The notes below the pieces were generated by a model. That model saw only the letters and a list, made by a program, of their open reading frames with translations. It was not told the origin of the DNA and did not search any database. The position numbers and the translations under genes are program-made. Source: Candidatus Amarolinea dominans (GTDB taxonomy: Bacteria > Chloroflexota > Anaerolineae > SSC4 > Amarolineaceae). From it: a DNA stretch of 64,000 nucleotides. The DNA is taken from NCBI GenBank assembly GCA_016719785.1, contig JADJYJ010000018.1, positions 124,001-188,000 of the forward strand, written 5' to 3'. The number at the start of each line of letters is the position of its first letter. The first letter of the stretch is position 1. Positions 15,748 through 24,708 of this stretch are shown here, piece by piece.

Positions 15748-17298
15748 ATGACGCACGTCAAACAGAACAGCGCAACACAAAACACCAGCATGGCGCGCGC
15801 CGCGGCCCTGGTCATGGGCTTCTTCATCGTCAGCCGCGCCCTGGGGCTGCTGCGAGAAGTGGTCATCGGCGCGCAATTTGGCACCAGCGCCGAGCTTGAT
15901 GCTTACCTGGCGGCCTTCCGCGTGCCAGATCTGCTCTTTCAACTGGTGGCCGGCGGCGCGCTTGGCTCGGCCTTCATCCCCACGTTTGCCGCACGCCTGC
16001 TGCAAGGAGACCGCGCCAAAGCCTGGCGGCTGGCGAGTGCTGTTGCCAACTTGATGGCTCTCCTGCTGACGCTAACCGCCATCCTGGCCGCGGTGAGCGC
16101 GCCCTGGCTGGTGCGTCACCTGTTGGCGCCTGGCTTCAGCGCGGCGCAGCAGGCGCTGACCGTCAGCCTCATGCGCCTGATGCTCATCTCAACGATCATT
16201 TTTGGGATCAGCGGCCTGGTGATGGGCGCGCTCAATGCGATGCAACACTTCCTGGCGCCGGCCGCCGCACCGATCATCTACAACCTGGCGATCATCGGCG
16301 GGGCCTGGTTGTTGGGCGGCGCCCTGGGCGTGCGCGGCCTGGCCATCGGGGTGCTGGTGGGCGCGGCCGGCCATCTGTTGGTGCAGATACCCGCGCTCGT
16401 GCGCCTGGGCGCCCGCTACTTCCCGCTGTTGGACGTGCATGATGCCGGCGTGCGCGAGATCGGCCGCCTGATGGCGCCCCGCGTGCTGGGACTGGCCGCG
16501 GTACAGCTCAACTTCTGGGTGAATACCATCCTGGCGTCCGGTCTGCCCGAAGGTCGCCTGGCCGCGCTCAACTACGGTTGGTTGCTCATGCTCTTGCCGC
16601 AGGGTATCTTTGCCCAGGCCGTGGCCACCGTCGTCTTTCCCACCTTTGCCACGCAGGTTGCCCAGCACAACCTGGCGGCCCTACGCAGCACCTTCACCAC
16701 GGCCCTGCGCACCATTCTTTTCTTCACCCTGCCGGCGGCCATTGGCCTGATCCTGCTGGCGCGCCCGCTGATTACGGTGCTCTTGCAGCGCAACGCGTTC
16801 ACCGCGGCCTCCACGGCCCTGGTGGTGACCGCCCTGCAACTGTATGCGCTTGGGTTGGTGGGACATTCGGTGGTTGAAGTGGCGGCGCGCGCCTTCTACG
16901 CGCTGCACGACACCGCCACCCCGGTCGTGATCGGTGTGGGCGCCATGCTGCTCAACATCGTGCTCAGCCTGCTTCTGCTGGGGCCGCTGCAACATGGAGG
17001 CCTGGCCCTGGCGAACAGCATCGCCACCACGATCGAGATGGTCGCACTTCTCTGGCTGTTACGCCGGCGCTTGGGCGGGCTGCAGGCCGGGATGCTGGCG
17101 CCGGCGCTCTGGCGCACCGCCCTGGCCAGCACCGCCCTGGGGATCGTCGTCTGGGGATGGCAACAGGCGCCGGGAGTGTCCGGCGCCTGGTTGAAGGTGC
17201 TGCTTTGCCTGCCCCTCGGCGTCGGCGTCTATCTGACCGTCGCCTGGCTGGCACAGGCGGAGGAGTTGCAGGCCATCCGACACTTGCTCCGCCGCTAA
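15748..17298 (+). CDS. murJ: MurJ lipid II flippase
   Basis: A 516-aa polytopic membrane protein of the MviN/MurJ family with about 14 hydrophobic helices. It moves the undecaprenyl-linked peptidoglycan precursor to the outer face of the membrane. Diagnostic segments are SRALGLLREVVIGAQFG near the N-terminus, the DAYLAAFRVPDLLFQL helix, and LNYGWLLMLLPQGIFAQAVATVVFP in the central channel region. ATG 15748 was chosen because the earlier in-frame ATG (15703) lies inside the third 76-bp repeat. A start at 15790 is also possible, and no clear ribosome site decides between them. Confidence 0.92.
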   Translation: MTHVKQNSATQNTSMARAAALVMGFFIVSRALGLLREVVIGAQFGTSAELDAYLAAFRVPDLLFQLVAGGALGSAFIPTFAARLLQGDRAKAWRLASAVANLMALLLTLTAILAAVSAPWLVRHLLAPGFSAAQQALTVSLMRLMLISTIIFGISGLVMGALNAMQHFLAPAAAPIIYNLAIIGGAWLLGGALGVRGLAIGVLVGAAGHLLVQIPALVRLGARYFPLLDVHDAGVREIGRLMAPRVLGLAAVQLNFWVNTILASGLPEGRLAALNYGWLLMLLPQGIFAQAVATVVFPTFATQVAQHNLAALRSTFTTALRTILFFTLPAAIGLILLARPLITVLLQRNAFTAASTALVVTALQLYALGLVGHSVVEVAARAFYALHDTATPVVIGVGAMLLNIVLSLLLLGPLQHGGLALANSIATTIEMVALLWLLRRRLGGLQAGMLAPALWRTALASTALGIVVWGWQQAPGVSGAWLKVLLCLPLGVGVYLTVAWLAQAEELQAIRHLLRR

Positions 17299-17299
17299 C

Positions 17300-17395
17300 G
17301 CCGTCCAGCACCAGGTTGAGCGAGGCGATGACCACCACCACGAGGCTGAAGCCGATGCCGATCAGGCCGCTTTCGTGGATATAGGGGATGCGCAC
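17300..17395 (-). pseudogene. scrap of a Bax-inhibitor-1/YccA-like membrane protein
   Basis: On the minus strand, about 32 codons from 17395 read RIPYIHESGLIGIGFSLVV followed by VVIASLNLVLDG. This resembles the C-terminal half of Bax1-I family membrane proteins (PF12811 type), in which a helix ends in an Asn-Leu-Val-Leu-Asp pattern. The reading then runs into the 3' end of murJ, so only a fragment remains. The assignment comes from memory of the family pattern and needs a search. Confidence 0.4.
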
Positions 17396-17415
17396 GCCGG
17401 AAAAATTCCCGTTCC

Positions 17416-18333
17416 TTATCGGAAGCTGTCAGCGGTCAGGCGCAGGCCGTCGTGCAAACTCATTCGGGGTTCCCACCCCAGGTCACGACGGGCCTGGCTG
17501 GCGTCCAGGTAAGTGCGCGAGACTTCGCCCAGCTTGGCCGGGCCGTAGTGTGGCGCCAGGGGGTATTGGGTGGCCCCTTGCAGTTCTGCAAAAATGGTGT
17601 TGACACTGGTACCCACCGCGCTGCCCAGGTTGTAGATGGCGCTGCCGGGTGTTTGCAGGGCCAACAGATTGCCACGCGCAATGTCGCCCACGTAAACAAA
17701 ATCACGCACCTGCTCGCCGCTGCCGTTGATGGTGACCTCGCGGCCGGCAAGCATGGCGCCGGTGAAGATGGCGATGACGCCGGCTTCGCCCAACGGGTCC
17801 TGGCGCGGGCCATAGACGTTGGGATAGCGCAGGATCGTGTAGGCCAGGCCGTAGTTGTGTTGGTACAGATAGAGGTAATGCTCGACCGCATGCTTGCTGG
17901 CGCCGTAGGGGTCGAGCGGATTGATAGGGTGATCTTCGGTGACCGGCACAAAGAGCGGCTCGCCATAGCAGGCGCCGCCGGTGGAGGCGTAGATGATGCG
18001 CTGGCAGTCATGGCGCCGCGCCGCTTCCAGCAGGTTGATCGAACCGAGCAGGTTGACCTCGGCATAGCGCGCCGGCTCGTGCAGCGATTCGCGCACGTTG
18101 GCCAGGGCCGCCTGGTGTGAGACCGCGTGCGGTCGGTGCGCGGCAAAAACCTGTTGCAAACCGTCCGCGTCCAGGATGTCAAGTTCGTAGAATGCAGAGA
18201 CCTGTGGGTTCAGATTGGCGCGTTTGCCCGAGCTGAGGTTGTCCACCACAATGACCTCATGACCAGCAGCCAACATCACATCGGTGACATGCGAGCCGAT
18301 AAAGCCGGCGCCGCCAGTGACCAAAATACGCAT
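17416..18333 (-). CDS. NAD-dependent sugar epimerase (GalE-like)
   Basis: A 305-aa extended short-chain dehydrogenase. The N-terminal NAD motif TGGAGFIGSH, the VVDNLSSG segment and the catalytic YGASK mark it as a UDP-glucose 4-epimerase/dTDP-glucose dehydratase relative. The STGGACYGEP loop fits epimerases better than dehydratases. ATG 18333 starts exactly at the Rossmann strand; a 10-residue upstream extension is less likely. It would interconvert UDP-hexoses or UDP-hexuronates for surface glycans, a theme it shares with ugd upstream. Substrate not decided by sequence. Confidence 0.9.
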   Translation of the reverse strand: MRILVTGGAGFIGSHVTDVMLAAGHEVIVVDNLSSGKRANLNPQVSAFYELDILDADGLQQVFAAHRPHAVSHQAALANVRESLHEPARYAEVNLLGSINLLEAARRHDCQRIIYASTGGACYGEPLFVPVTEDHPINPLDPYGASKHAVEHYLYLYQHNYGLAYTILRYPNVYGPRQDPLGEAGVIAIFTGAMLAGREVTINGSGEQVRDFVYVGDIARGNLLALQTPGSAIYNLGSAVGTSVNTIFAELQGATQYPLAPHYGPAKLGEVSRTYLDASQARRDLGWEPRMSLHDGLRLTADSFR

Positions 18334-18474
18334 GTGAAACGTGTTCCTTTTCGAGTATTTCAAGCAATTCGAGTAAATTCGGGTAATTCCACGCCGGCAG
18401 GCGCAGTCGTATCGTGCAGACAGATTACTGCAAACAGGTCAGAATGTCAAGACGGTGGGAGGAAGTGCAGGAAT

Positions 18475-20766
18475 TCATCCTTCATCCTTCAGAATCCGGT
18501 TTCCCAGCCAGCGGCGCGCGCGGGAGGGCAAGGGCTGCGCGGGCAGATCAACCAGGGCCAGATCGTACTCGTTGCTGGCGAGGAGGATGTTGGCCTGGCG
18601 CAGTTCCAGGCGCAGGCGGGCGGGTCGGCCGGCGACGGGCGCGGTCAACGCGCCGACCGGTCGGCTGGCATCTGCTTCCAGCGCGGCAAGGCCGTGGGCC
18701 AGCGGCTCGTTGTCCAGCCAGGCCAGCCAGGTCAGGCCAGGCAACGGGGCGCGGGTGTCGTTGACGATCCAGATGGCGCCGCTGATGGCCTGGGGCCGGG
18801 CGCCAACCGGCAGTTGGTAGGCCAGGCAGATCAACACCGGCTGCAGGATGCGCTGCAACCGCGCGTAGGCCAGCTTGGGACGGCCATCGAAATCCAGCAC
18901 GCTCCAGGCAATCGTGGGCCACGGTTCGTTGAACTGCCAGAAGGCCAGTCCGCCGCAGGTGGCCTTGTGGCGCCGCAAATGCTCGATGGCGACCTGCAAG
19001 CCGGCCGCCTGTGCCGTCTGTGTGGCCGCGATCAGGGCAGGCAGATCAGCCGGGGGCGCCGGCGTCCCCGCCAGGGCTGCGTAATGGGCCAGCTTGCCCG
19101 CTTCAGCCTGGTGCAGGCGCCAGACCGGGGCGTCAGGCCACGGCTGTGCAGCCGGCAGGAAGTGCGCCAGCGACTCCGCGGCCGGCAGGGCGCTCAGCCC
19201 AAATTCGCTGCAAAACGGCGCCTGCAGCGCCTGGTAAGTGCGCAAGGGGGCGCGCCCGTGCCAGACGGCCCATTCATGCACATCGCCCTGGGCGGGCGAG
19301 GCAGGCACAAAGGGGCGCGTACCGTCCTCGGCCGCTACGGCGCGGGCCAGGCGCGCCAGCAGGTGTTGATTGCGCCGCACGCCCATCTCATTGCCGCCGC
19401 ACCACATCGCCACGCTCGGATGGTGGCGCACCGCCTGCACGATGCCCCGCGCTTCGGCCTCCACGCGGTCGAGCCAGGCCGTTTCGTGCGGGTACGCGGC
19501 CAGAAAAAGGCAGGCAAAGGGAAATTCCTGCCAGACCAGCAGCCCCATCTCATCGCACAGGTCGTAGAAGGCCGCCTTTTCGCGCAGGCCGCCGCCCCAC
19601 ACCCGCAGCAGGTTGATGCCCGCCGCGCGCGCCGCGCTCAGCAGACGCCGGTAAGTGGGCGGGCGCAGGCGTCCGGGCAGTGCATCGGCCGGCACCCAGT
19701 TGGCGCCGCGCACGAACAGCGGCTCGTCGTTGATATGTAGGCGCCAGGGTGCGGTTCCCGGACCGGCCAGCGGCGCCCAGGCCACGTGCCGCTGCCCAAA
19801 GCGCAGGCGACGCTGATCGAGTTGCGCGCCGGTGGCCGCGTCATGCAGCGTGACCTCCAGCCAGTAGAGGTGCGGAAAGCCGCGCTCCCACGGTTCCCAG
19901 GGCGCCAGGGTCAACGGCGGCAAGATCACAGGCGCCGTTTGCGGCCCAGGGGAAAGGGTCAGCGCAGTCGTGTGCGCCCAGGCCTGGCCTTCGAAATTGG
20001 CCGGCGTGACACGCAGCGTGGCCTGCACGGCGCACAGCGCGGTCGCGTCCAGGGTCATCTCAACAGTCCAGACGGGCGCATCGCCGGCAGCCTGACCGGA
20101 CATGGGCGCCGACGCGTGCGGAGGCTTCAGCGCCAGGATGGTCGCCGGGCCGCTGCTGTGCAGGCTCACCTCGTCCCAAATGCCCACGGTGCGCAGGCGC
20201 GGGGCAAAGTCCCAGCCGAACTGCATCGGCGCCTTGAGATGATCGAGGCGTTCGGGGATGGGGCCAAGCGCGGCCGCGGCGCCGCTCAGGCGCTCCAGGG
20301 CGAAGAGCAGCCGCTCGCGCCGGCTGTGATGCTGACGCGGCCAGCCGGCCGGCCCGGTCAGGCGCACGGCCAGTTCGATCGCGGCAGCAGGCGGCGCCAG
20401 GCCGGTCAACTCAACGGTGTGGGGCGCGAACATGCCGGTGCTGCGCAGAACGCACCGTTGATTGACGAAGACCGCGGCGTAGGTATCCAGACCGTGGAAG
20501 GTGATGAAGGTGCGCTGCGCAGGCGCCAGGTCAAGGGTCAGCGTGGTGCGATACCACCAATCAAGCGCATCCACCCAGGCGCAGGCGCGCAGGTTGGCGC
20601 CCACGAATGGATCGGGAATCATCCCGTGTGCCAGCAGATCGCTGTGTACCTGCCCCGGTACCGTGGCCGGCCGCCAGGCGGTCACCGCAGCCAGATCGGG
20701 CGCCTCCGGCCCGGGCCAGGGCTGTGAGTCCACAGAGCCAAATTCCCAGGCAGATTGGATCAACAT
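18475..20766 (-). CDS. GH2 beta-mannosidase-like glycosidase
   Basis: A 763-aa glycoside hydrolase family 2 protein. An N-terminal sugar-binding jelly roll spans about residues 1-170, an immunoglobulin-like domain about 180-280, and a TIM barrel follows from about 290. The acid/base Glu is in WCGGNEMG (around residue 457) and the nucleophile Glu in FCSEFGLS (around 520). Together with the WYRTTLTL and WGGGL motifs these favour beta-mannosidase over beta-galactosidase. No signal peptide is visible, so it is probably cytoplasmic and acts on imported manno-oligosaccharides. ATG 20766 was chosen over a longer form because the extra 59 residues are encoded by an AT-rich attcgtg repeat. Confidence 0.9.
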   Translation of the reverse strand: MLIQSAWEFGSVDSQPWPGPEAPDLAAVTAWRPATVPGQVHSDLLAHGMIPDPFVGANLRACAWVDALDWWYRTTLTLDLAPAQRTFITFHGLDTYAAVFVNQRCVLRSTGMFAPHTVELTGLAPPAAAIELAVRLTGPAGWPRQHHSRRERLLFALERLSGAAAALGPIPERLDHLKAPMQFGWDFAPRLRTVGIWDEVSLHSSGPATILALKPPHASAPMSGQAAGDAPVWTVEMTLDATALCAVQATLRVTPANFEGQAWAHTTALTLSPGPQTAPVILPPLTLAPWEPWERGFPHLYWLEVTLHDAATGAQLDQRRLRFGQRHVAWAPLAGPGTAPWRLHINDEPLFVRGANWVPADALPGRLRPPTYRRLLSAARAAGINLLRVWGGGLREKAAFYDLCDEMGLLVWQEFPFACLFLAAYPHETAWLDRVEAEARGIVQAVRHHPSVAMWCGGNEMGVRRNQHLLARLARAVAAEDGTRPFVPASPAQGDVHEWAVWHGRAPLRTYQALQAPFCSEFGLSALPAAESLAHFLPAAQPWPDAPVWRLHQAEAGKLAHYAALAGTPAPPADLPALIAATQTAQAAGLQVAIEHLRRHKATCGGLAFWQFNEPWPTIAWSVLDFDGRPKLAYARLQRILQPVLICLAYQLPVGARPQAISGAIWIVNDTRAPLPGLTWLAWLDNEPLAHGLAALEADASRPVGALTAPVAGRPARLRLELRQANILLASNEYDLALVDLPAQPLPSRARRWLGNRILKDEG

Positions 20767-20810
20767 CGGACGCCTCTCACTTTCGTAACGGTGCGCCAGC
20801 AAAAACTCGT

Positions 20811-20908
20811 GAAAATTCGTGGCCGGTTCCTGGCGGCCAGCAGAGTCTTGCCACGAATTGGCTTCTGTGAAATTCGTGAAAATTCGTGTAATTCGTGGCA
20901 GATCTCCT
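20811..20908. repeat. attcgtg repeat cluster upstream of the beta-mannosidase
   Basis: Multiple copies of (a)attcgtg, some inverted as cacgaatt, occur between 20811 and 20908. The stretch between them has lower GC than its surroundings. A related run of attcgag/attcggg occurs at 18364-18390 beyond the gene's other flank. It is a dispersed AT-rich repeat of unknown role in the region between the divergent mannosidase and radical SAM genes. Confidence 0.5.
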
Positions 20909-20949
20909 CCGCTCCGCAACATAGGCACTCGGTTTGGTAGCAAAAATGC

Positions 20950-20978
20950 TTGACGCCGGACAAGGCGTATGTTAGAAT
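20950..20978 (+). promoter_or_regulatory. sigma70-type promoter for the radical SAM gene
   Basis: TTGACG (20950-20955) and TAGAAT (20973-20978) are spaced by 17 bp. A small ACGCC/GGCGT inverted repeat starts at the end of the -35 box and runs into the spacer. Located 32 bp before the ATG. Confidence 0.6.
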
Positions 20979-21009
20979 CGTGCCCCTACTCAATGGTGGA
21001 GGACGAACG

Positions 21010-22649
21010 ATGTATCCAATTGCACCGGGTGGCGCCAAGTTACTGTTGATCAGCCCGCCGGACCATGAACACCGGGAATGGCGGGGAACGCAGCCGCTTG
21101 GCATCGCCTATCTTGCGGGCTATTTACGCCAGCACGGCGCACGCGCCGACCTGCTGGACGGCAACTGGGGCGATCACCCGCTGCCGCTGGATGAGATCGT
21201 CGCCTATGCCCTCGCTGGCGAGTATGAAACGGTGGGCATCTCCCTGCTCACGGCCACCATCCCAACGGCGCGGGCGTTATCACAGCGCTTGAAGGCCCAG
21301 CGGCCGCGCTTGCAGATCATCTGGGGTGGTTATCATCCGACCTTTGCACCGTATGAATCGCTGAACGACTTCCCTGAAATTGACATCGTCGTGCGCGGTG
21401 AAGGGGAGGCGACGCTGCTCGAACTGCTGCAGGCCCAACAGAGCGGCCGACCCCTGGCAGAGGTGGCGGGCCTGGGCTACCGCGAGGGCAAGCGCATCAA
21501 GCTGACCCCTGCGCGCCCGCTTCTGCAAAACCTGGATGAGATACCGTTTCCGGCGCGTGATTTGCTGCCGCCGGTGAGCAGCTATCCCGGGTTTATGGAC
21601 ACGGTAGATCAAAAACCGCGCATCAAAGCGTCCCTCATTAGCAGCCGCGGCTGCCCCTTCCACTGTCATTTTTGCAGTATCATCACCTTTTATGCGGCAT
21701 CGCCGGGCAAGAGCTGGCGGGGGCGCAGCGTGGCCAACGTGGTGGATGAAATGGAACAACTGGCGCGCCAGGGCGGCGTCAGTCACTTCGAGTTCCAGGA
21801 TGACAACTTCTTCGTGCAGCCCAAGCGTGCGCTGGAAATTGCCGAAGCGTTGCGCGCGCGCGGTGTGGACTTCACATTTGCCTTTCTCACGCGCGCCGAT
21901 CAGATCGTCAAAGGCGAGAAGTATTTCCCGGCCTTTCGGCAGGCGGGGTTGCGCTATGTGGGCGCCGGTCTGGAGAGCGGCAGCCAGGGCAGCCTGGATC
22001 GCCTGAACAAGGAAACCACGGTGGAGGAGAACAGCGCGCCCTGGGCATCCTGTGGGGCAATGACGTGGCCGCCCAGGTGGATTTCATCATGTTCGAGCCA
22101 AATACCACCATCGAGGACCTGGAACAGAATCTGGACTTCATCGAGAGTCATGGCCTGTTTGGCTATTTCCCGCCGATCATTCTGTCAACGCTGGCCCTGT
22201 TTCCAGGCACGCGCTCGCGTGAGGAGGCAGAGGCTGCCGGCATCGCATTTGGCAGCGTGCATGAATCGTTGCCCTATCATTTTCAAAACCAGGACGCCGC
22301 CCAGGTCAAGGTGCTGTTGGATCAGACCATGGCGATCTTTGGTGCGGCCTGGTATGAGCTGGTCATTGACCTGCAGGATGAATTAGCGCGGCGCGAAGCC
22401 GAACTGGCCCGCGCCAACGGACAGGCCGCGTCCTTCTTGCCGCTGGTGAGGGAACTGAAGCTCGAGTACAGCGGTCTTGCCAGCCTCCCCTATCTGCTGC
22501 TCAAGCGCCTTCTGCGCGCAGGACGCCAAGCCGGCTTCCAGGCGTTGGAGGTCACGACGCTCATACGGCCCACGCTGTACGAATTCGATCTTGCCCGCAC
22601 GCGGGTCGCCAGCGTGCGGGCGCGCCTGTCTGCGCTCACCTCACCTTAG
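21010..22649 (+). pseudogene. B12-binding radical SAM protein with one frameshift
   Basis: The ATG at 21010 follows GGAGGA. The N-terminal part contains a cobalamin-binding domain (LLLISPP, LGIAYLAGYLR, WGGYHPT) and a radical SAM core with CPFHCHFC (CxxxCxxC) and GLESGSQGSL. After VEEN (about 22032) the frame breaks. The continuation LGILWGN...QVDFIMFEPNTT is read in another phase and runs to the TAG at 22649. One missing base near 22030-22037 would restore a protein of about 545 residues. Such BchE-type enzymes perform radical methylations or rearrangements; the substrate is unknown. The gene ends 9 bp inside the convergent kinase gene. The break may be real decay or a sequencing error. Confidence 0.82.
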
Positions 22650-23690
22650 TTCATCCAAGCTCAAATGGGCCAGGCGTGCCGCCAGCAGCGGCGGTACGCT
22701 CACCACGTCAGGCGGCAAATGCAAGCGAAAACAACGCGCTTGCTTCACCAGTTGTGCCAGCAGGTCCAGGTGCGCGGCGGCGGCGGCCGGCTGCTGCAAA
22801 TCCACACTGAGCGGCAGGGCCTCGCTGAGCACGGTGCGTCCCGACAGCGGCTCGAATGTGCCATCGCGCGGCCCCTGCAGCGAAGGCACGATCAGCAGGC
22901 GCACGGGCGCCACCGCTTCCCTGGAATTCACGGCAGACATAGAGTCCGGATAGACTTCGGGTAAGAAAATGGTGGCCTTGCCATTGTCGGCGCGCTCATT
23001 GACAAACGGAGCCAGTTCAGGAAAAAAATCCACGGTGCGCGGGGTGACGTGCATGGTATTGAGGGTTGCCACCGCCAGGATGTCGCCCTGCGCGGCGCGC
23101 GTGAGCAGCGTCGCGTCATCGGACACGAAACGGAAGCCAGCGCGCACGCATTGCAGCATGGTGGTCGTTTTGCCAGCGCCCGAGGGGCCGGTAATCAGCA
23201 CCCCCTGTCCTTGCCAGGCGAGAGCCGCGGCATGCAGCAGGAAGAAGCCGCGCGGGCGCAGCGCCTGATACAGGGTGGTGAAAAGAAGGCCGCTGAAGAA
23301 GGCAGCCGGCAACAGCTCCGGCCGGCGCACATAGCCGACCGCACAACCGCGGCGCAGGTCCAGGCCAACGACAGCCAGTCCATGTCCGTAGTGTGAGAAG
23401 AGGTAGTCGCCGGTGCGAAACTCACAAAAATCGCCCGCCTGCGGCGCGTCGGGCCAGGGAAAGGGCGGTGCGTCCGCCGCCGCCGCCACCAGGGTCAGGG
23501 TGAGGGTCGTGGCCGAGGCGGACGGTTGCTGGAGATGAGACAGCGGGCGTAACAGGCGTTGGTGCAGGGCGACCGGCGCCGCGGCCAGGGCAATATCTTC
23601 AGCACCGACACGCACTGTGGCCCAGGAAAGAGGGCCTGCCTGTGCGCAGCTCTGCTGGAGCGAAAAGAAGAAGTCGTCTGCATTCACCAT
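22641..23690 (-). CDS. HPr-kinase-like protein of a RiPP/PqqD-type locus
   Basis: A 349-aa protein whose C-terminal half has an HPr kinase/phosphorylase P-loop, GPSGAGKTTTMLQC, followed by FVSDDATLL with the acidic catalytic segment. The N-terminal half (about 150 residues) is of unknown fold. Such HprK-like kinases without PTS partners recur beside PqqD-type recognition proteins and lasso-type peptides, where some phosphorylate the precursor. ATG 23690 is chosen because a likely promoter (23730-23757) would start the transcript near 23722; an in-frame ATG at 23717 also exists. It lies directly downstream of the terminator of the PqqD/peptide operon, on the same strand, so it is probably a separate transcript. 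Confidence 0.82.
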   Translation of the reverse strand: MVNADDFFFSLQQSCAQAGPLSWATVRVGAEDIALAAAPVALHQRLLRPLSHLQQPSASATTLTLTLVAAAADAPPFPWPDAPQAGDFCEFRTGDYLFSHYGHGLAVVGLDLRRGCAVGYVRRPELLPAAFFSGLLFTTLYQALRPRGFFLLHAAALAWQGQGVLITGPSGAGKTTTMLQCVRAGFRFVSDDATLLTRAAQGDILAVATLNTMHVTPRTVDFFPELAPFVNERADNGKATIFLPEVYPDSMSAVNSREAVAPVRLLIVPSLQGPRDGTFEPLSGRTVLSEALPLSVDLQQPAAAAAHLDLLAQLVKQARCFRLHLPPDVVSVPPLLAARLAHLSLDELR

Positions 23691-23729
23691 GAAGCCATAC
23701 TTTATGTAACTGTGCAACTGTCCGTTCTA

Positions 23730-23757
23730 AACATAGCGGTTCGACGTTGTCATGCAA
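23730..23757 (-). promoter_or_regulatory. possible promoter of the HprK-like gene
   Basis: On the minus strand TTGCAT (23757-23752) and TATGTT (23735-23730) are spaced by 16 bp, about 40 bp ahead of the chosen ATG. Moderate consensus match. Confidence 0.4.
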
Positions 23758-23824
23758 GGGCATCCTGTCATGACACCGCTAACCTGTTTACGGACAGTGA
23801 CTATCCAGGGCGGAAGGGGGGAGG

Positions 23825-23876
23825 CAAAAAACAAACGAACAGGGCAGTTGGCTAATGCGCAACTGCCCTGTTCGTT
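23825..23876 (-). terminator. intrinsic terminator of the PqqD/peptide operon
   Basis: A perfect 17-bp stem (23834-23850 with 23860-23876) has a 9-nt loop and is followed on the minus strand by TTGTTTTTT (23833-23825). The stem overlaps the TAA stop of the 66-aa gene. Confidence 0.88.
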
Positions 23877-24075
23877 AGAATTCGGAAGACGTGACTTGGC
23901 GAAGCTCCGTTGCACGCACTCTCGTTCTGGACATTACCCAAGCACCGGGAATACCGGTCGGTGGCCAGGTACTCAGATTAGTAAAACGAATGTGGTAACG
24001 TTCCCAGCAGGCGAAGGGTTGGACATTGACTACCGACAGGTCGCGTAGCCAGTTGCGCCGAGAAAAGAGATTCAC
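23875..24075 (-). CDS. 66-aa small protein of the RiPP-like operon
   Basis: A GTG start at 24075 is preceded by GGTGGAGG and the frame is open to TAA at 23875-23877, just before the terminator. It lies 28 bp after the stop of the 39-aa peptide gene. The product is basic and aromatic-rich (RRNWLRD, ACWERYHIRF, WPPTGIPGAW) with no Lys and one Cys. No family is recognised. It could be a second ribosomal peptide substrate, a small partner protein or an immunity peptide. The good ribosome site, operon position and neat fit to the terminator support a real gene. The sequence gives no functional motif. Confidence 0.6.
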   Translation of the reverse strand: MNLFSRRNWLRDLSVVNVQPFACWERYHIRFTNLSTWPPTGIPGAWVMSRTRVRATELRQVTSSEF

Positions 24076-24103
24076 GACGCCTCCACCTTGAGTTTCCCGA
24101 GTA

Positions 24104-24223
24104 TTACTGACCGGGCAAGGCGTTCGGGAAGTTCAGAGGCGGCGGTGTCGTCGCCAATGTAACCTTCTGGAGTCGCTGGTGCTTGATCAGTTTCGGGGCC
24201 TCGTAGGCCATCTTAGGATTCAT
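24104..24223 (-). CDS. 39-aa RiPP-like precursor peptide (YxxPxL leader)
   Basis: ATG 24223 follows a strong AAGGAGGA site and the 39-codon frame ends at TAA 24104. The peptide starts MNPKMAYEAPKLIKHQRL and continues QKVTLATT followed by PPPLNFPNALPGQ. YEAPKL fits the YxxPxL motif recognised by PqqD-type RiPP recognition elements in lasso-peptide leaders, and a Thr (VTLAT) sits where leaders are commonly cut. The putative core of about 13-16 residues is Pro-rich and has no Asp or Glu. A normal lasso ring (N-terminal amine to Asp/Glu at position 7-9) therefore cannot form. It is followed by the 66-aa gene and preceded by the PqqD-like gene. Precursor status is an inference from motif and context. 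Confidence 0.7.
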   Translation of the reverse strand: MNPKMAYEAPKLIKHQRLQKVTLATTPPPLNFPNALPGQ

Positions 24224-24333
24224 GTTGATTCCTCCTTGCGCTAAGCATTGCGCTGATGTTTGGAAAGTACGTTCGCGACGGCACCCACGCAGTGTCGCCA
24301 TTTAGGTAATCTCAGCCCGTTACAAACCCTTCG

Positions 24334-24636
24334 CTAGCTGGAGATTGGAGCTTCGCCAAGCACCACAAGATTTTCGTTTTCCATGTCGGAAACCAGCTTG
24401 CTCAGGTCTGCACGGGCTTGCGCTTCACTGATATCGTAACGCTCTAAAATAGAGGCTACTATATCCTGAAAGGAATGTTGTCCGTCCGCCATCTCCCACA
24501 CGAGGGTGCCGATCTGGTTCAGGCTATAGTGATCGCCGGTCTTGAAGTCTACGATAATTGCTTCGCCATCAATGACACGTGCAATCAATCGTTCTTCACG
24601 ACGGTGAATGGTCAATTCATCGTTCAATCCGGTCAC
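24334..24636 (-). CDS. PqqD-family peptide recognition protein
   Basis: A 100-aa protein starting at GTG 24636. It has the PqqD winged-helix pattern: a beta-strand pair at about residues 15-45 (VIDGEAIIVDFKTGDHYSLN) and a helix containing GTLVWEMADG. The C-terminal helices (SFQDIVASILERYDISEAQ) are typical of RRE domains that bind leader peptides. It is the first gene behind a perfect consensus promoter and is followed by the YxxPxL peptide gene. It probably recruits the precursor to a modifying enzyme. No such enzyme lies in the operon, and the HprK-like protein downstream is the only candidate nearby. Confidence 0.85.
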   Translation of the reverse strand: MTGLNDELTIHRREERLIARVIDGEAIIVDFKTGDHYSLNQIGTLVWEMADGQHSFQDIVASILERYDISEAQARADLSKLVSDMENENLVVLGEAPISS

Positions 24637-24708
24637 CGGATATCCTTCGCTCGTGATCGTGTCTGCGTAAACAGATGAGGATAGCGTAACGGGGACAAGT
24701 TGAGCCGA

